Part shown: positions 7,548 through 15,830 of the stretch, piece after piece
How positions within the stretch are numbered: the stretch's first letter is position 1
How the letters are laid out: each line of letters begins with the position of its first letter
NCBI RefSeq assembly: GCF_020532825.1
Contig: NZ_MQTS01000046.1
Location: 1 to 34,760 of the forward strand
Source of the DNA: Arthrobacter sp. SO3
Lineage (GTDB): Bacteria; Actinomycetota; Actinomycetes; Actinomycetales; Micrococcaceae
DNA: 34,760 nt
Direction of reading: 5' to 3'
Made by a program: the position numbers and the translations under genes
Notes under the pieces: model-generated
The model's input: only the letters and a program-made list of their open reading frames with translations
Told to the model about the DNA's origin: nothing
Databases searched by the model: none

Positions 7548-7835
7548 ATGTATGTAGTCTCCTTGACCTACAAGGTCCCCGAAGAGATCGTGGACTTCCA
7601 TCTTCCGGCGCATGTCACGTGGCTGCAGGATGCTTTCGACCAGGGCATCTTTATGGTCGCGGGGCGGAAGATCCCGCGCACTGGCGCCTTGCTCCTCTCC
7701 AACGCGGACCGCGGCGCCCTGGATGCCTCGCTGGCCAGGGATCCGTTCTACGTCAACGGCGTTGCCGAGTTCGACGTCGAGGAGTTCCACGCGAGCCGGG
7801 TGGCGCCTGGCTACGAGAACCTGCTGGACAGCTGA
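7548..7835 (+). CDS. YciI-like protein
   Basis: The 95-residue protein matches the YciI family of small ferredoxin-like-fold (dimeric alpha-beta barrel) proteins. Features are MYVVSLTYKVPEEIVDFHLPAHVTWLQDAFDQG near the start, a central GALLLSN strand and the closing DPFYVNGVAEFDVEEFH. The His in the HLPAH segment and an Asp in the DPF segment are the positions usually conserved. The biochemical role of most YciI proteins is unknown; some act in dechlorination or stress. It is divergent from marR, which suggests shared control, and it converges on the second SGNH hydrolase gene. Confidence 0.85.
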   Translation: MYVVSLTYKVPEEIVDFHLPAHVTWLQDAFDQGIFMVAGRKIPRTGALLLSNADRGALDASLARDPFYVNGVAEFDVEEFHASRVAPGYENLLDS

Positions 7836-7862
7836 CGCCGGTTGCCCAGGGAGGAAAACCGT

Positions 7863-8699
7863 TCAGGCTGCGGGGATCCTGGTGGTCAGTTTCTTCAGTC
7901 CTGCCTTGGGCGGGACCCTGACCGGTTCCGGCCAGCGCGGGCTGAGCTCGTCCCCGAGCGTGACGCCCCGGAGCTTGCGGGCGAAGAGCGGCAGGACCCA
8001 GTCCCGGACCCAGCGGCGCTGCCGGCGTTCCCAGTCGCGGAGGCCGGCCTTCGCCGGGGGCGCCCAGTCCTTGGCCTTGACCTTGTGCGGTACCCCGAGC
8101 TGGTCCAGGACCTGGCCGGCGAGATACTTGTGGCCGGCCTTGGACATGTGCAACCGGTCCGAATCCCACATCCGCGGATCGTAGAACGCGTCGAAGCACC
8201 AGTAGTCCACCAGCACGGCCTCGTACCGCGCCGCCACCTCGCGGACCCGCTGGTTGTAGACGGCGTTCCGCCGCTTGAGCGGTTCCAGGAGCGCCGAGAC
8301 CCTGACGTCGAAGCCGGTGAACAGCACCACCGTGGCACCGCTGGCGGTGAGTCTCGCGACGAGGAACTCATAGTCCTTCATCAGGGTGTGGATGTCGGTC
8401 CCGATATCGAGGATGTCGTTCCCGCCCGCGTACAAGGTGATCAGCGTCGGTTCCATGGCGAGCGCGGGTTCCAGCTGTTCCGCGATGATGTGCCGCAATC
8501 TCTTGCTGCGGATGGCGAGATTGGCGTATTTCCACCCGGGGTCCGCTTTGGCCAGCTGCTCCGCCACCCGGTCCGCCCAGCCGCGCACCCCGTTAGGCAG
8601 CCGGGCGTTGTAGTCCCCCACCCCTTCGGTGAAGGAATCCCCCAGGGCAACGTAAACCCGGCGCCCATCAGCGCCTGGGGATAGAAGGTTCTCGGCCAT
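7863..8699 (-). CDS. SGNH/GDSL hydrolase, copy 2
   Basis: This 278-residue protein is a second member of the family encoded at 4240-5001. Block I is YVALGDSFTEGVGDYN, block III is LYAGGNDILD and block V is SDRLHMSKAGHKYL. The shared GVRGWADRVAEQL, YANLAIRSK and SGATVVLFTGFD segments suggest over half identity through the first 200 residues (estimated by eye). Its C-terminus diverges and is rich in basic and tryptophan residues (RDWERRQRRWVRDWVLP). No signal peptide is present and the substrate is unknown. TAGCGT lies 6 nt upstream of the ATG, as for copy 1. The pair flanks glsA, marR and yciI. Confidence 0.85.
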   Translation of the reverse strand: MAENLLSPGADGRRVYVALGDSFTEGVGDYNARLPNGVRGWADRVAEQLAKADPGWKYANLAIRSKRLRHIIAEQLEPALAMEPTLITLYAGGNDILDIGTDIHTLMKDYEFLVARLTASGATVVLFTGFDVRVSALLEPLKRRNAVYNQRVREVAARYEAVLVDYWCFDAFYDPRMWDSDRLHMSKAGHKYLAGQVLDQLGVPHKVKAKDWAPPAKAGLRDWERRQRRWVRDWVLPLFARKLRGVTLGDELSPRWPEPVRVPPKAGLKKLTTRIPAA

Positions 8700-8705
8700 G
8701 CCGCC

Positions 8706-8711
8706 ACGCTA
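8706..8711 (-). promoter_or_regulatory. Predicted -10 of leaderless SGNH hydrolase 2
   Basis: TAGCGT on the minus strand ends 6 nt before the ATG at 8699. TTGACC lies upstream but 22 bp away, which is too far for a normal -35. Confidence 0.35.
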
Positions 8712-8815
8712 GCCCGGCCGGCAGTCCAGCAGGGGTCAATGCGGTAAACGGGAGGGGCACAATGGTGAGAGGTGTCTAAGCGACGGCAAGCACCGCCGGC
8801 GGCCCGAACACCGTG

Positions 8816-9215
8816 TTACAGCTCGGCTTTCCCCCGCCGCCAGCCCGCCATCAACGCCACCCGCTTCCGGTCGATCCCAAATCCCGCATGAGGTACCGGC
8901 GCAGCTCCTTGACCATCCCCGCTTCACCGGCGATCCAGGCGTAGAACGGCATTGCCCCCGCGGGTTTGTCCGGGTTCCTGCTGGCGCTGATCGCCGCGGG
9001 ATCCATCCGGGCGGGGATCTCCCCCAGGATGTCGCGGTCCACGTTGACGCCCTCAGGCTCGGGACCGGCGGCGGGCTCCGGGGATGACCGGAGCCCGGAG
9101 CGCGACGGCGGTCCGCACCTCTTCCTGCAGCAATTCACCGTGCGGACGCGACCGGCCGATCGCCGCACCGCGCGCAAGCCAGGTGCGGAAGCCAGGGTCC
9201 CCGCGACCTTGAAAC
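8816..9215 (-). pseudogene. Decayed C-terminal part of a siderophore-interacting protein
   Basis: Minus-strand segments in different frames together resemble the C-terminal half of an FAD-dependent siderophore-interacting (ferric-chelate reductase) protein. From about 9215 one frame gives RTWLARGAAIGRSRPHGELL. From about 9055 to 8880 a second frame gives GEIPARMDPAA and then FYAWIAGEAGMVKELRRYLM. From about 8882 a third frame gives GIDRKRVALMAGWRRG and stops at 8816. The family normally reads YAWxAGEAxxVKxLRR...R...G..R..V...GYWRRG in one frame. At least two indels therefore break it, and the N-terminal half is missing. The recognisable sequence stops exactly where the palindrome at 9216 begins. 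No intact start or promoter is seen, so it is most likely non-functional. Confidence 0.65.
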
Positions 9216-9282
9216 AGCAACGCGGGGTCACTTACGGCCCACTCCGGCGGGATTTATGGGCGATAAGTGACCCCGCGTTGCT
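9216..9282. repeat. Long perfect palindrome (REP-like) after jetC
   Basis: AGCAACGCGGGGTCACTTA (9216-9234) is repeated inverted and without mismatch at 9264-9282. A second inner pair, GCCCA (9237-9241) and TGGGC (9257-9261), extends the hairpin and leaves a 15-nt loop. It starts 14 nt past the jetC stop and ends at the edge of the decayed siderophore gene. The form (19-bp arms, small structured spacer, extragenic) is that of a repetitive extragenic palindrome. It may end transcription of the jet operon, although no T tract follows. No second copy was seen in this window. Confidence 0.8.
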
Positions 9283-9296
9283 AGAGGGGGGCGGGG

Positions 9297-12200
9297 TCAG
9301 CGGAGGACGATGTCCACCGGGTTCGCCTCGGAGCGCCAGGTTCCCTCGGATCCGGGGCGCGGGCCGATCACTGGAGCGGTGAGCACCCCGGAGCGGTTGG
9401 TGCGCTTGTCCCGCAGGATCTCGGTGACGGAGCCCAGGTGCCGGGACAGGTCGATCACGTTTTCCGGGGCGGCGAGGAGCAGCTGGAAGCCGAACTCATG
9501 CAGCGCCTTGATGCCGGCGCCGGCGAACTCCTCCGAGGCCAGGACAAAGGCCTCGTCCATCATCACCGTGCCGTAGGTGGTGAAGCCCTGCTCGGCGATG
9601 CCCAGCTGGTAGCTCAGTGCCGCGGCCATGATGAACGCGGTGAAGCGCTGCCGCTCGCCGCCGGACATCGAGCCGGTGTCCGCGTGCATAAAGACCTCGG
9701 TCTTCCTCCGCCCGCTCTTTTCAGCCCTGGAACTTTGGACCTCGCGGTGCTCCTTGCACTGGATGAAGAGGTGTCCGCGGACGTCCAGCACCTCGGCACG
9801 CCAGCGCCGGTCCTCCGGGGTCTGCGAGCCGAGCCGTTTCACCAGCGTTTCAAGCGATTTGTAGCGGTTGGTGAGCTCGGCGTCGTCGTCCCCGTCCGCG
9901 CTGGAAGCCCCGGGCGCCGGGGCGGCTGCCTTCCCCGGGCGGGTGTGGCGTACCTTGAGCGCGTTCTGGATCGCGTCCTTGAACTGCTTCGCGGTGGCGG
10001 GCAGGGTCTGCTTGATGTCCAGTTCCAAGAAGCTGCCCTCATGGAAGTTGACCTCGGACAGGATCCCGTTCAGCGGCAGGATGCGGCTGGTGATCGAGCG
10101 GCGCTCCTCGTCCAGCAGGTGCAGCAGCGTGCTGAAGGACTCGTGCGTGCGCTGGTTGAAGAACTGCCGGAATTCGGCCTCCTGCGCTGGCAGCCCGTCG
10201 CTGACAATGGCGTGGTACCGGGCTTCGAACTCGCCCGCGGCGCCGATCGACGTGCCGTGGTCCGCGGAAATCGCCGTTCCCCACTCGCGCACGAAGCCCT
10301 CGAAGGTACGGGTAAGCCGCTCCGAGGTGGCCTGGCCGCGGGATTCGGCGGCGTGCAGTTCGGCGAGGAGCCGGGTCCTGACCTGGTTGGCCAGGTTGTC
10401 CAGCTCGTGCATTTCCAGGACGTCGCCGAAGCCGGTGAAGTACGGTTCCAGCGCGGTCACGGTGGCGTCCGACGGCGGCGACTGCGCCAGGCGCGCCCGT
10501 GCGGCGTCCAGCAGCGAATCGGCGGCGGACAGCCGGGAGTCGACGGCCTTGTATTCGCTCTGCAGCACGGCCGCGGCCTCGGTGCTGGACTGGTGCTTGT
10601 GCCGGGCCGCCTCGATGTTGGCGCGCAACGGCTCGAGATCGGCCTGCGCGTCGAGCGCAGCCTTGAGCCGCTGTTCAATCCGGGCGAGTTCGTCCGCCGC
10701 CACGGCGGCCGAGACCTGCTCCCAGGGGCGGTGGTCCTCGGCCACCCGGCGCAGGGCCTCGAGCTGCCGGCTCATCCCCTGGTGCGATTCCTCCCGGCTC
10801 TGCGCCAGTTCGGCGGCCTTGGCCAGTTCCTGCTCCAGGTCCTCCACCTGCGCCGCGACGAGCTCAAGCTTGGCGGCGTTGTCGAAGCCGAGGACATAGT
10901 CCTGGCGGGACGTGAAGCGGTCGTCCTTCTCCACGGTATGGCGGTTTCGCTTGACCACCCCGCCCAGGCTCAGGCCTTTGTCCAGCCGGGCCAGTTCGTC
11001 CGGATCCTCGACGCACGGGTAGGCGAAATCGAGGGCGATCCGTTCCCGGATCCATTCGCCGGCCTCCGCGCCGGGTCCCATGGTGAGGATGTCCAGTTTG
11101 GTGAGCAGATCGCCATCGGCCGCGTCCTGCACGGCCAGTGCGCCGCCGGGCAGGGGCTTGGAGACGTCCACCGCGCGCAGGGCACCGCGGACGGAATGGG
11201 CGTTGAGGTAGCGGGTGACGGCGGCGAAGTGCTCGCCGGGGACCAGCAGGGTGGTGGCCAGGCTGCGCAGCGCGCGCTCGGCGGCCGGACGCCACTGTTC
11301 CTGGCCCTCGGCGAGGTCGATCAGCTCGCCGCCGAACGGCATCTGCTCCTCGGGGACGCCGGTGGCGGCTGCGATGGCGCTGCGGTTTTCAATGCTCGAC
11401 GGCGGCAGCAGGGACTTGCGCGTCTTGAGCGACACCAGTTCCTGCCGGGCGGCGGCGAGCTCACGCTTGCTGGTCGCGTGGCCGTCGAAGGCCTCGAAAC
11501 GCAGCTCCTTGAGGACCTCCGAGTCGTCCTTCAGCTCGGCCGAGCGGGCTGCCGCGTGCTCGTGGGCCTGTTCCCAGCCGGCCGCGGACCACTGAAGTTC
11601 CAGGCCGGCGTCGGAGAGTGCCTTGCGGGCCGAGTCCTCCACCTGCTGGCGGAGTTTGAGCCCCACCCGGGCGTTGTCCAGCGACTGCTCGATCGCGGAG
11701 ATCGCATTGCCGCCCTGGTTGTTGTAGTCCGCCTCAAGCTGGCGCAGCTCCTTGGCCAGGCCGTCCCGGATGCCGCGCTCGGCTCCGAGCTCCTTCGCCT
11801 TCGCCTGGGCCAGCTCCTTGAACCGGGTGAGGGTCTTCTCGTGGACGGTGACGGCCAGCTGCTGCTTGTACGCCTCGAATTCCTCGCCGGCGAGCTCCCG
11901 CAGCTTGTTGGCTTCGAGCAGGGACTGGGCATACTCCCTGTTCAGCCCGGGCACCGGTGCCAGCTGGTCGCGCTGCTGCCGGACGTCCTCAAGCCGCTGC
12001 CGGATGGACATCAGGTTGCTGAATTCCTCGACGACGTCATCCGCCGCGGTCAGTGTGGCGGGCGCGTCCAGGACCTGGTCGCGGAAGAAGTTGTTGACGC
12101 TGCCGCCGAGGCCCTTGCCGGCCTGGATGACGCGCAGCAAAGGCAGGGCCTGGTCGGAGTTGATCCCGAGCAGGCGCCGGAAGCGCTCCGCGAAGGCCTT

Positions 12201-12773
12201 GTGCACGTCGAAGACCTGGGCGTCCGGGAAAATCGTATCCAGCGCCGACTTGGTGAAGCGCTTCTCCGCGATGCCCTCAATGGCGGTCAGGTCCAGTGGC
12301 TTGTTGTCGATCAGGTAGTACCGGCCGACGCTGGACTCCGTGCCGTTTTTGGGCAGGTCGAACAGCGCCGAAACCGTCACCCGCGTGCCGGCGGCGTTGT
12401 CGAAGGTCAGGGCGACGGCGGACCAGGTGGCGCCCGGGCGCTGAAACGCACTGGCCGAGCCCTCGCCCACGGCCTTGTCCCCCACCTTGCCGCGCATGTA
12501 GGTGAACGTGGTGCGTTTGTCCTCCACCGCGCCGCCCGCGCGCTGGGCTGCGGCCTCGTTGGAGCGCGGCCTCGCGTCGTATACCCTGAGCATCGCGTCG
12601 AACAGAGTGGATTTGCCGACGCCGGAATTGCCGGTCAGCAGGGTGCCGTTGCGGTCCACGTGCATAGTGTGGGCGCCATGGAAGGTGCCCCAGTTGACCA
12701 CCTGGACGAGGGCGAGGCGCATCTGGCCCGGGTTGGTGAGCTCGCCCATCGGGAGCATGGTCGCGATGCTCAC
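9297..12773 (-). CDS. jetC: JetC/MksB-like SMC ATPase of a Wadjet (condensin-type) defence system
   Basis: The 1158-residue protein is an SMC-like ATPase. The Walker A motif GNSGVGKST is at 48-56, a long coiled-coil region spans about 270-950 with a central hinge-like domain (about 480-650), the ABC signature SGGERQR is at 1037-1043, and the Walker B VMMDEAF has Asp1073 and Glu1074. In Wadjet and MksBEF systems this subunit extrudes DNA loops and lets the complex sense small circular DNA. Its GTG start overlaps the jetB stop by 4 nt (GTGA), with GGGAGGA 6 nt upstream. The fold is complete and all ATPase motifs are intact, so the motor should work. The usual next gene, jetD (TOPRIM-type nuclease), is missing downstream. 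Confidence 0.93.
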   Translation of the reverse strand: MSIATMLPMGELTNPGQMRLALVQVVNWGTFHGAHTMHVDRNGTLLTGNSGVGKSTLFDAMLRVYDARPRSNEAAAQRAGGAVEDKRTTFTYMRGKVGDKAVGEGSASAFQRPGATWSAVALTFDNAAGTRVTVSALFDLPKNGTESSVGRYYLIDNKPLDLTAIEGIAEKRFTKSALDTIFPDAQVFDVHKAFAERFRRLLGINSDQALPLLRVIQAGKGLGGSVNNFFRDQVLDAPATLTAADDVVEEFSNLMSIRQRLEDVRQQRDQLAPVPGLNREYAQSLLEANKLRELAGEEFEAYKQQLAVTVHEKTLTRFKELAQAKAKELGAERGIRDGLAKELRQLEADYNNQGGNAISAIEQSLDNARVGLKLRQQVEDSARKALSDAGLELQWSAAGWEQAHEHAAARSAELKDDSEVLKELRFEAFDGHATSKRELAAARQELVSLKTRKSLLPPSSIENRSAIAAATGVPEEQMPFGGELIDLAEGQEQWRPAAERALRSLATTLLVPGEHFAAVTRYLNAHSVRGALRAVDVSKPLPGGALAVQDAADGDLLTKLDILTMGPGAEAGEWIRERIALDFAYPCVEDPDELARLDKGLSLGGVVKRNRHTVEKDDRFTSRQDYVLGFDNAAKLELVAAQVEDLEQELAKAAELAQSREESHQGMSRQLEALRRVAEDHRPWEQVSAAVAADELARIEQRLKAALDAQADLEPLRANIEAARHKHQSSTEAAAVLQSEYKAVDSRLSAADSLLDAARARLAQSPPSDATVTALEPYFTGFGDVLEMHELDNLANQVRTRLLAELHAAESRGQATSERLTRTFEGFVREWGTAISADHGTSIGAAGEFEARYHAIVSDGLPAQEAEFRQFFNQRTHESFSTLLHLLDEERRSITSRILPLNGILSEVNFHEGSFLELDIKQTLPATAKQFKDAIQNALKVRHTRPGKAAAPAPGASSADGDDDAELTNRYKSLETLVKRLGSQTPEDRRWRAEVLDVRGHLFIQCKEHREVQSSRAEKSGRRKTEVFMHADTGSMSGGERQRFTAFIMAAALSYQLGIAEQGFTTYGTVMMDEAFVLASEEFAGAGIKALHEFGFQLLLAAPENVIDLSRHLGSVTEILRDKRTNRSGVLTAPVIGPRPGSEGTWRSEANPVDIVLR

Positions 12774-13726
12774 TTGGATTCCTCCCGTTCGGTGTGGTCG
12801 CCTACCGCGCCGACGCCTTCCGCGACACCACCGGAGACATGCTCTGCATGCTCGCTCGTTCCTCGCTTAGACGCATGCTGCCGCATGTCCCCGGCGCTGC
12901 CGCTGCTTTCAAGGCCCCTGGGCGACTGGGCGGCATGGCCGTCTTCGTCGTCGTCCTCGGCATCTGCCGGTGCCTCGCCGTCGAACTCCAGCAGGGGTTC
13001 CGTGCCTGACTGGTCGGTGCCGGCTGCCACCAGGGCTTCGATCTGGGCCGGGATGTCGCCGATGTTTTCGAAGGGGAGGGCCAGGGGCAGGGCATTGGAG
13101 ATGGTGTAGACCTCGTCGAGGCCGGTGGTGAGGAGGAGCTGGCGGGCCAGGAGCTTGGTGATGGCGCGGTTGACGACGTCGGAATCGCGGAGGGCGTCCT
13201 GCTGGCCGGCCGGCTGGTAGTGGGCCACGAGTTCAGCAATTTCCTCGCGCGTGATCGTGGGGTCGGTCTGGGCCGTGACGTGGCGGTCCAGGAGCAGGCG
13301 CAGGCGCAGCAGCACGATGGTTTCCACCCGGCTCAGGGCGCGCTGCTGGCGCAGGATGCTGGAGCGGGTGCCGGCACCGATTGCCTCGGGGTCCACCGGG
13401 CGCAGGACGGCCACCTTGCGTTCGTGGTCCAGCTGCAGGGTCAGGAAGAGTTCGGACAGGCGGCTGCGAAGGATCAGCTGGTTGTCCAGCAGTGTGGTCC
13501 AGAGCTTTTCATCCCGGCCACCATCGATGTACGGGCCCTTGAGGAGTTTCACGAGCGCCTGCCGGACCTTCATTGGGAGCACGCCGGTGTCCCCCGGGAA
13601 GAGTGCGGCGCCGTCGACGAAGGTGTCGCGCGGGGTCACCGTGAAGGGGTCGGCATGGAAGTGCTGGGCAGGCTCCGCCTCCACGGTCCCTTGTTCCTCC
13701 ACTGCTGCCTGGGAAAGTTCTGTCAT
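12770..13726 (-). CDS. jetB: JetB/MksE-like subunit (DUF4194)
   Basis: This 318-residue protein matches the DUF4194 (kite-like, winged-helix) subunit that binds the kleisin in Wadjet/Mks condensins. Residues about 45-235 hold the domain, including [33 protein letters not shown] and [16 protein letters not shown] at 13732 overlaps the jetA stop. The ATG at 13726 is preferred because AAGGA lies 6 nt before it and would abut the TTG. From about residue 240 the tail is unlike the family: an Asp/Glu-rich stretch (DAEDDDEDG), then residues 280-297, encoded by an inverted-repeat element (12836-12889), then a Gly/Glu-rich end. The tail is probably disordered and possibly acquired. Confidence 0.88.
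   Translation of the reverse strand: MTELSQAAVEEQGTVEAEPAQHFHADPFTVTPRDTFVDGAALFPGDTGVLPMKVRQALVKLLKGPYIDGGRDEKLWTTLLDNQLILRSRLSELFLTLQLDHERKVAVLRPVDPEAIGAGTRSSILRQQRALSRVETIVLLRLRLLLDRHVTAQTDPTITREEIAELVAHYQPAGQQDALRDSDVVNRAITKLLARQLLLTTGLDEVYTISNALPLALPFENIGDIPAQIEALVAAGTDQSGTEPLLEFDGEAPADAEDDDEDGHAAQSPRGLESSGSAGDMRQHASKRGTSEHAEHVSGGVAEGVGAVGDHTEREESK
12836..12889. repeat. Compound palindrome with GCATGC units inside jetB
   Basis: On the + strand the order is GACATGC, tct, GCATGC (12836-12851), a 21-nt middle, then GCATGC, tgcc, GCATGTC (12873-12889). The two arms are inverted copies apart from their short inner spacers. The element lies in frame in the 3' end of jetB and encodes residues 280-297. 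It has the look of an inserted extragenic-type palindrome that left the frame open. Confidence 0.7.
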
Positions 13727-13728
13727 GT

Positions 13729-15177
13729 TCAATCCTTCTTAAGCGTGACGACCGGCAGGTACGCGGTGCGCGTGGAGCCGTCGATCTGTTCGAAGTCGAG
13801 GGTGTCCCAGGCCTCGCGGTCGAAGCCGGCACCCTGGTGCAGGGCGTGCGAGAGCAGCGCGCGGATCGAGTTAATGTGGTGTTCCCCCGGCGGGAGCTGC
13901 TCCCACGCCTCGGCCAGGCTGGAAGCTCCGGCGAACGCGGCGCGGATCGCCTGGGGGCTGGCTTTGCCGGTCCGCGGCGAGCGCACGCGGTCCGAGTCGC
14001 TGAAGGCGATGGGGTCGGCCAGCTTGGGCGGGGCCGCGAAATCGTCCGGGTCGAACAGCTTCACCATGGCCAGGGACTCGAAGCCGGCGGTGAACAGCAC
14101 CGGTCCGCGGACCAGCCCGGGGCGTTCGCGCTCGTACGGCAGGGACCGGATGGCCTGCTCGGCCTCCCTCAAGACCTTGCGGAGCCGGACGGACTGGCGG
14201 AAGTCGTCGCTCTGGACATAGGTGTTCAGGCTTTCGCTGAGCTTGCCGTAAATCCGCTGGATCTGGCTGTGCTGGGTCCGCAATTCCGCCACCAGGTTCT
14301 TCAGCGTCTCGCGTTCCTCATGGCTGAGGTCGTCGGCGAACTGCCGGCTGAGCACCTCGCCGATCGCCGAACGGAAACGCAGCTGCTGCTGCGGGTCCTC
14401 CAGGAACGCGGTGAAGGAGCGGAAGGTCCTCCCCTCCGGGCTCTGCCGCAGTCGCTTGTCCGCTTCCAGCACCTGGGCCATCGTGGCGCCCTTGCTCAGG
14501 GACTCTTCGATGATCTGATTGCGGAGCGCCCCCACCAGTTCTTCGATCCGGTCACGCATCTTTTTGTAGTCCGCGGGCAGGCTCGCTGCGAGATCCAGGA
14601 TGTTCCCGGCGGCCTCCACTGCCTCCTCGTCGTCGAGCAGGCCGTCAAAATCACCGGAGCTGATGTCCGCGATCAGCTGGCGCCGTTCGCCGATCTCCTC
14701 CTCGAGGGATTCCAGCCGGGCGCTCTGGTCCGGGTTCGTCTCGTTGGCGAGCTTCTCGACGTCGCCCAGCAGCGTGCCGAGCCGGGAACCGTTGAGGGTG
14801 GAGCGTTCGCTGGAGAGGCTGTCCAGAAAAGCGAGGACCCGGGCGGCGGGTTCGGTGAGCTCGTACACGATCTGCCCGGACTGGTTTCGCCGGGTCAGGA
14901 AGTTTTTGCGGGTCCACTCATCGCCAAATGACTTCCCGTTGGCGGTGCCACCCAGCCCCGGGTCCTGGCGGCGGAGCTGCTCAAGGAAGGCGTCAACGTC
15001 GGCGTGGAACTGTTCCAGCGGAAGCTGCGGCCGGGTGCGGGTAAAGGATGCCTGCAGCACGGCGATCACCCACGGCGCCGAGCGGGTCAGGGCCCAGGCG
15101 GGACCCTTGGTGAGAAGTTCAAGGTCGCGCAGCCGGGCGCTGATGGCGTCGGCGGAGGACAGGGCGGAGCGGGACAC
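13729..15177 (-). CDS. jetA: JetA/MksF-like kleisin subunit (DUF3375)
   Basis: The 482-residue protein fits the DUF3375 family, the MukF-like kleisin that links the SMC heads in Wadjet/Mks complexes. The N-terminus has a winged-helix-like region ([31 protein letters not shown]) followed by long helices with many Glu/Arg, such as [25 protein letters not shown]-terminal domain includes [24 protein letters not shown]. The start is GTG, with AGGAGAG 4 nt upstream. It is the first gene of jetABC; its stop precedes the jetB ATG by 2 nt. Upstream TTGTAG near 15246 might be a -35, but no firm promoter can be given. The 262 bases up to the next gene hold no other ORF. Confidence 0.9.
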   Translation of the reverse strand: MSRSALSSADAISARLRDLELLTKGPAWALTRSAPWVIAVLQASFTRTRPQLPLEQFHADVDAFLEQLRRQDPGLGGTANGKSFGDEWTRKNFLTRRNQSGQIVYELTEPAARVLAFLDSLSSERSTLNGSRLGTLLGDVEKLANETNPDQSARLESLEEEIGERRQLIADISSGDFDGLLDDEEAVEAAGNILDLAASLPADYKKMRDRIEELVGALRNQIIEESLSKGATMAQVLEADKRLRQSPEGRTFRSFTAFLEDPQQQLRFRSAIGEVLSRQFADDLSHEERETLKNLVAELRTQHSQIQRIYGKLSESLNTYVQSDDFRQSVRLRKVLREAEQAIRSLPYERERPGLVRGPVLFTAGFESLAMVKLFDPDDFAAPPKLADPIAFSDSDRVRSPRTGKASPQAIRAAFAGASSLAEAWEQLPPGEHHINSIRALLSHALHQGAGFDREAWDTLDFEQIDGSTRTAYLPVVTLKKD

Positions 15178-15439
15178 GCACTCTCCTAACGTCGGCCGTG
15201 GGATCGGGATCGGGCAGCGGATAAGGGAAAACTGCCAGCTACAAGGTTAACGCAGGCCCCGGCTGTCATTCCCGGCCGCGCACCCCGGGGTTACCGCAAC
15301 CGCCCCGTGACCTACGCCCCGGTAGCATTTCGATCCCGTATCAAGAAGCACGGCACGGCCCGTGGACTCTGGCTAGGGCACATCCCGCACCCTACGCTCG
15401 GGCTACTGATTCAGCCGAAGCAATGGTGCAGGGGGAAGA

Positions 15440-15766
15440 ATGCAGTTCGACTTAAGCGCAGTGGAAACGGCAACGCTGGTGTTCGTGGGAACGCTTGTCT
15501 TTGCCTTGGTACTCACGCTCTTCGTGATGGCGGCGTCGTTCGCTGCCATGGTCCTGGTCGGCGTTGGCCGGCTCGCCTGGATCATCGCCGCGAACGTCCT
15601 GCTGGGACTTGTCCACGGCATCAACCACGCCTGGGACCGGCTGGTCCACCACGCCTCCACGGTTGAGCTTCCGGGTGACTTCGTCGGGGACATCGCGGCC
15701 GAGATTATGGGCCAATCGGCCCCTAGTACCGGCACCTACCCGCGGGTAGTCTTGCGGGACAGCTGA
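15440..15766 (+). CDS. Small membrane protein of unknown function
   Basis: This 108-residue protein has two strongly hydrophobic segments (about 11-36 and 38-60), separated by GVGRL, then a hydrophilic tail with HDLV-type and acidic residues ending RVVLRDS. No family was recognised. The start is supported by GGGGGAAG just upstream. The N-terminal hairpin resembles that of the protein at 19656-20351: both run through a GTL-x(2)-ALV block, two hydrophobic stretches and a G(V/L)GRL turn. Such small proteins are usually inner-membrane. It is not clearly in an operon, since the acyl-CoA dehydrogenase begins 64 nt later with its own ribosome-binding site. Confidence 0.75.
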   Translation: MQFDLSAVETATLVFVGTLVFALVLTLFVMAASFAAMVLVGVGRLAWIIAANVLLGLVHGINHAWDRLVHHASTVELPGDFVGDIAAEIMGQSAPSTGTYPRVVLRDS

Positions 15767-15830
15767 AGGGTCCTCCACCCACGGCGGATCCAGGGCTCGA
15801 GCCGGTAAACCCGGTTAGAGGAGATGCCCG

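Noticed and set aside
8736..8927. 63-codon minus-strand frame near the siderophore remnant
   Set aside because: Overlaps the remnant in another frame and has no recognisable features.
9438..13109. A very long + strand open frame opposite jetC and jetB
   Set aside because: It is a G/C-bias shadow of the minus-strand jet genes; its translation has no motifs, while the minus frame has complete ATPase motifs.
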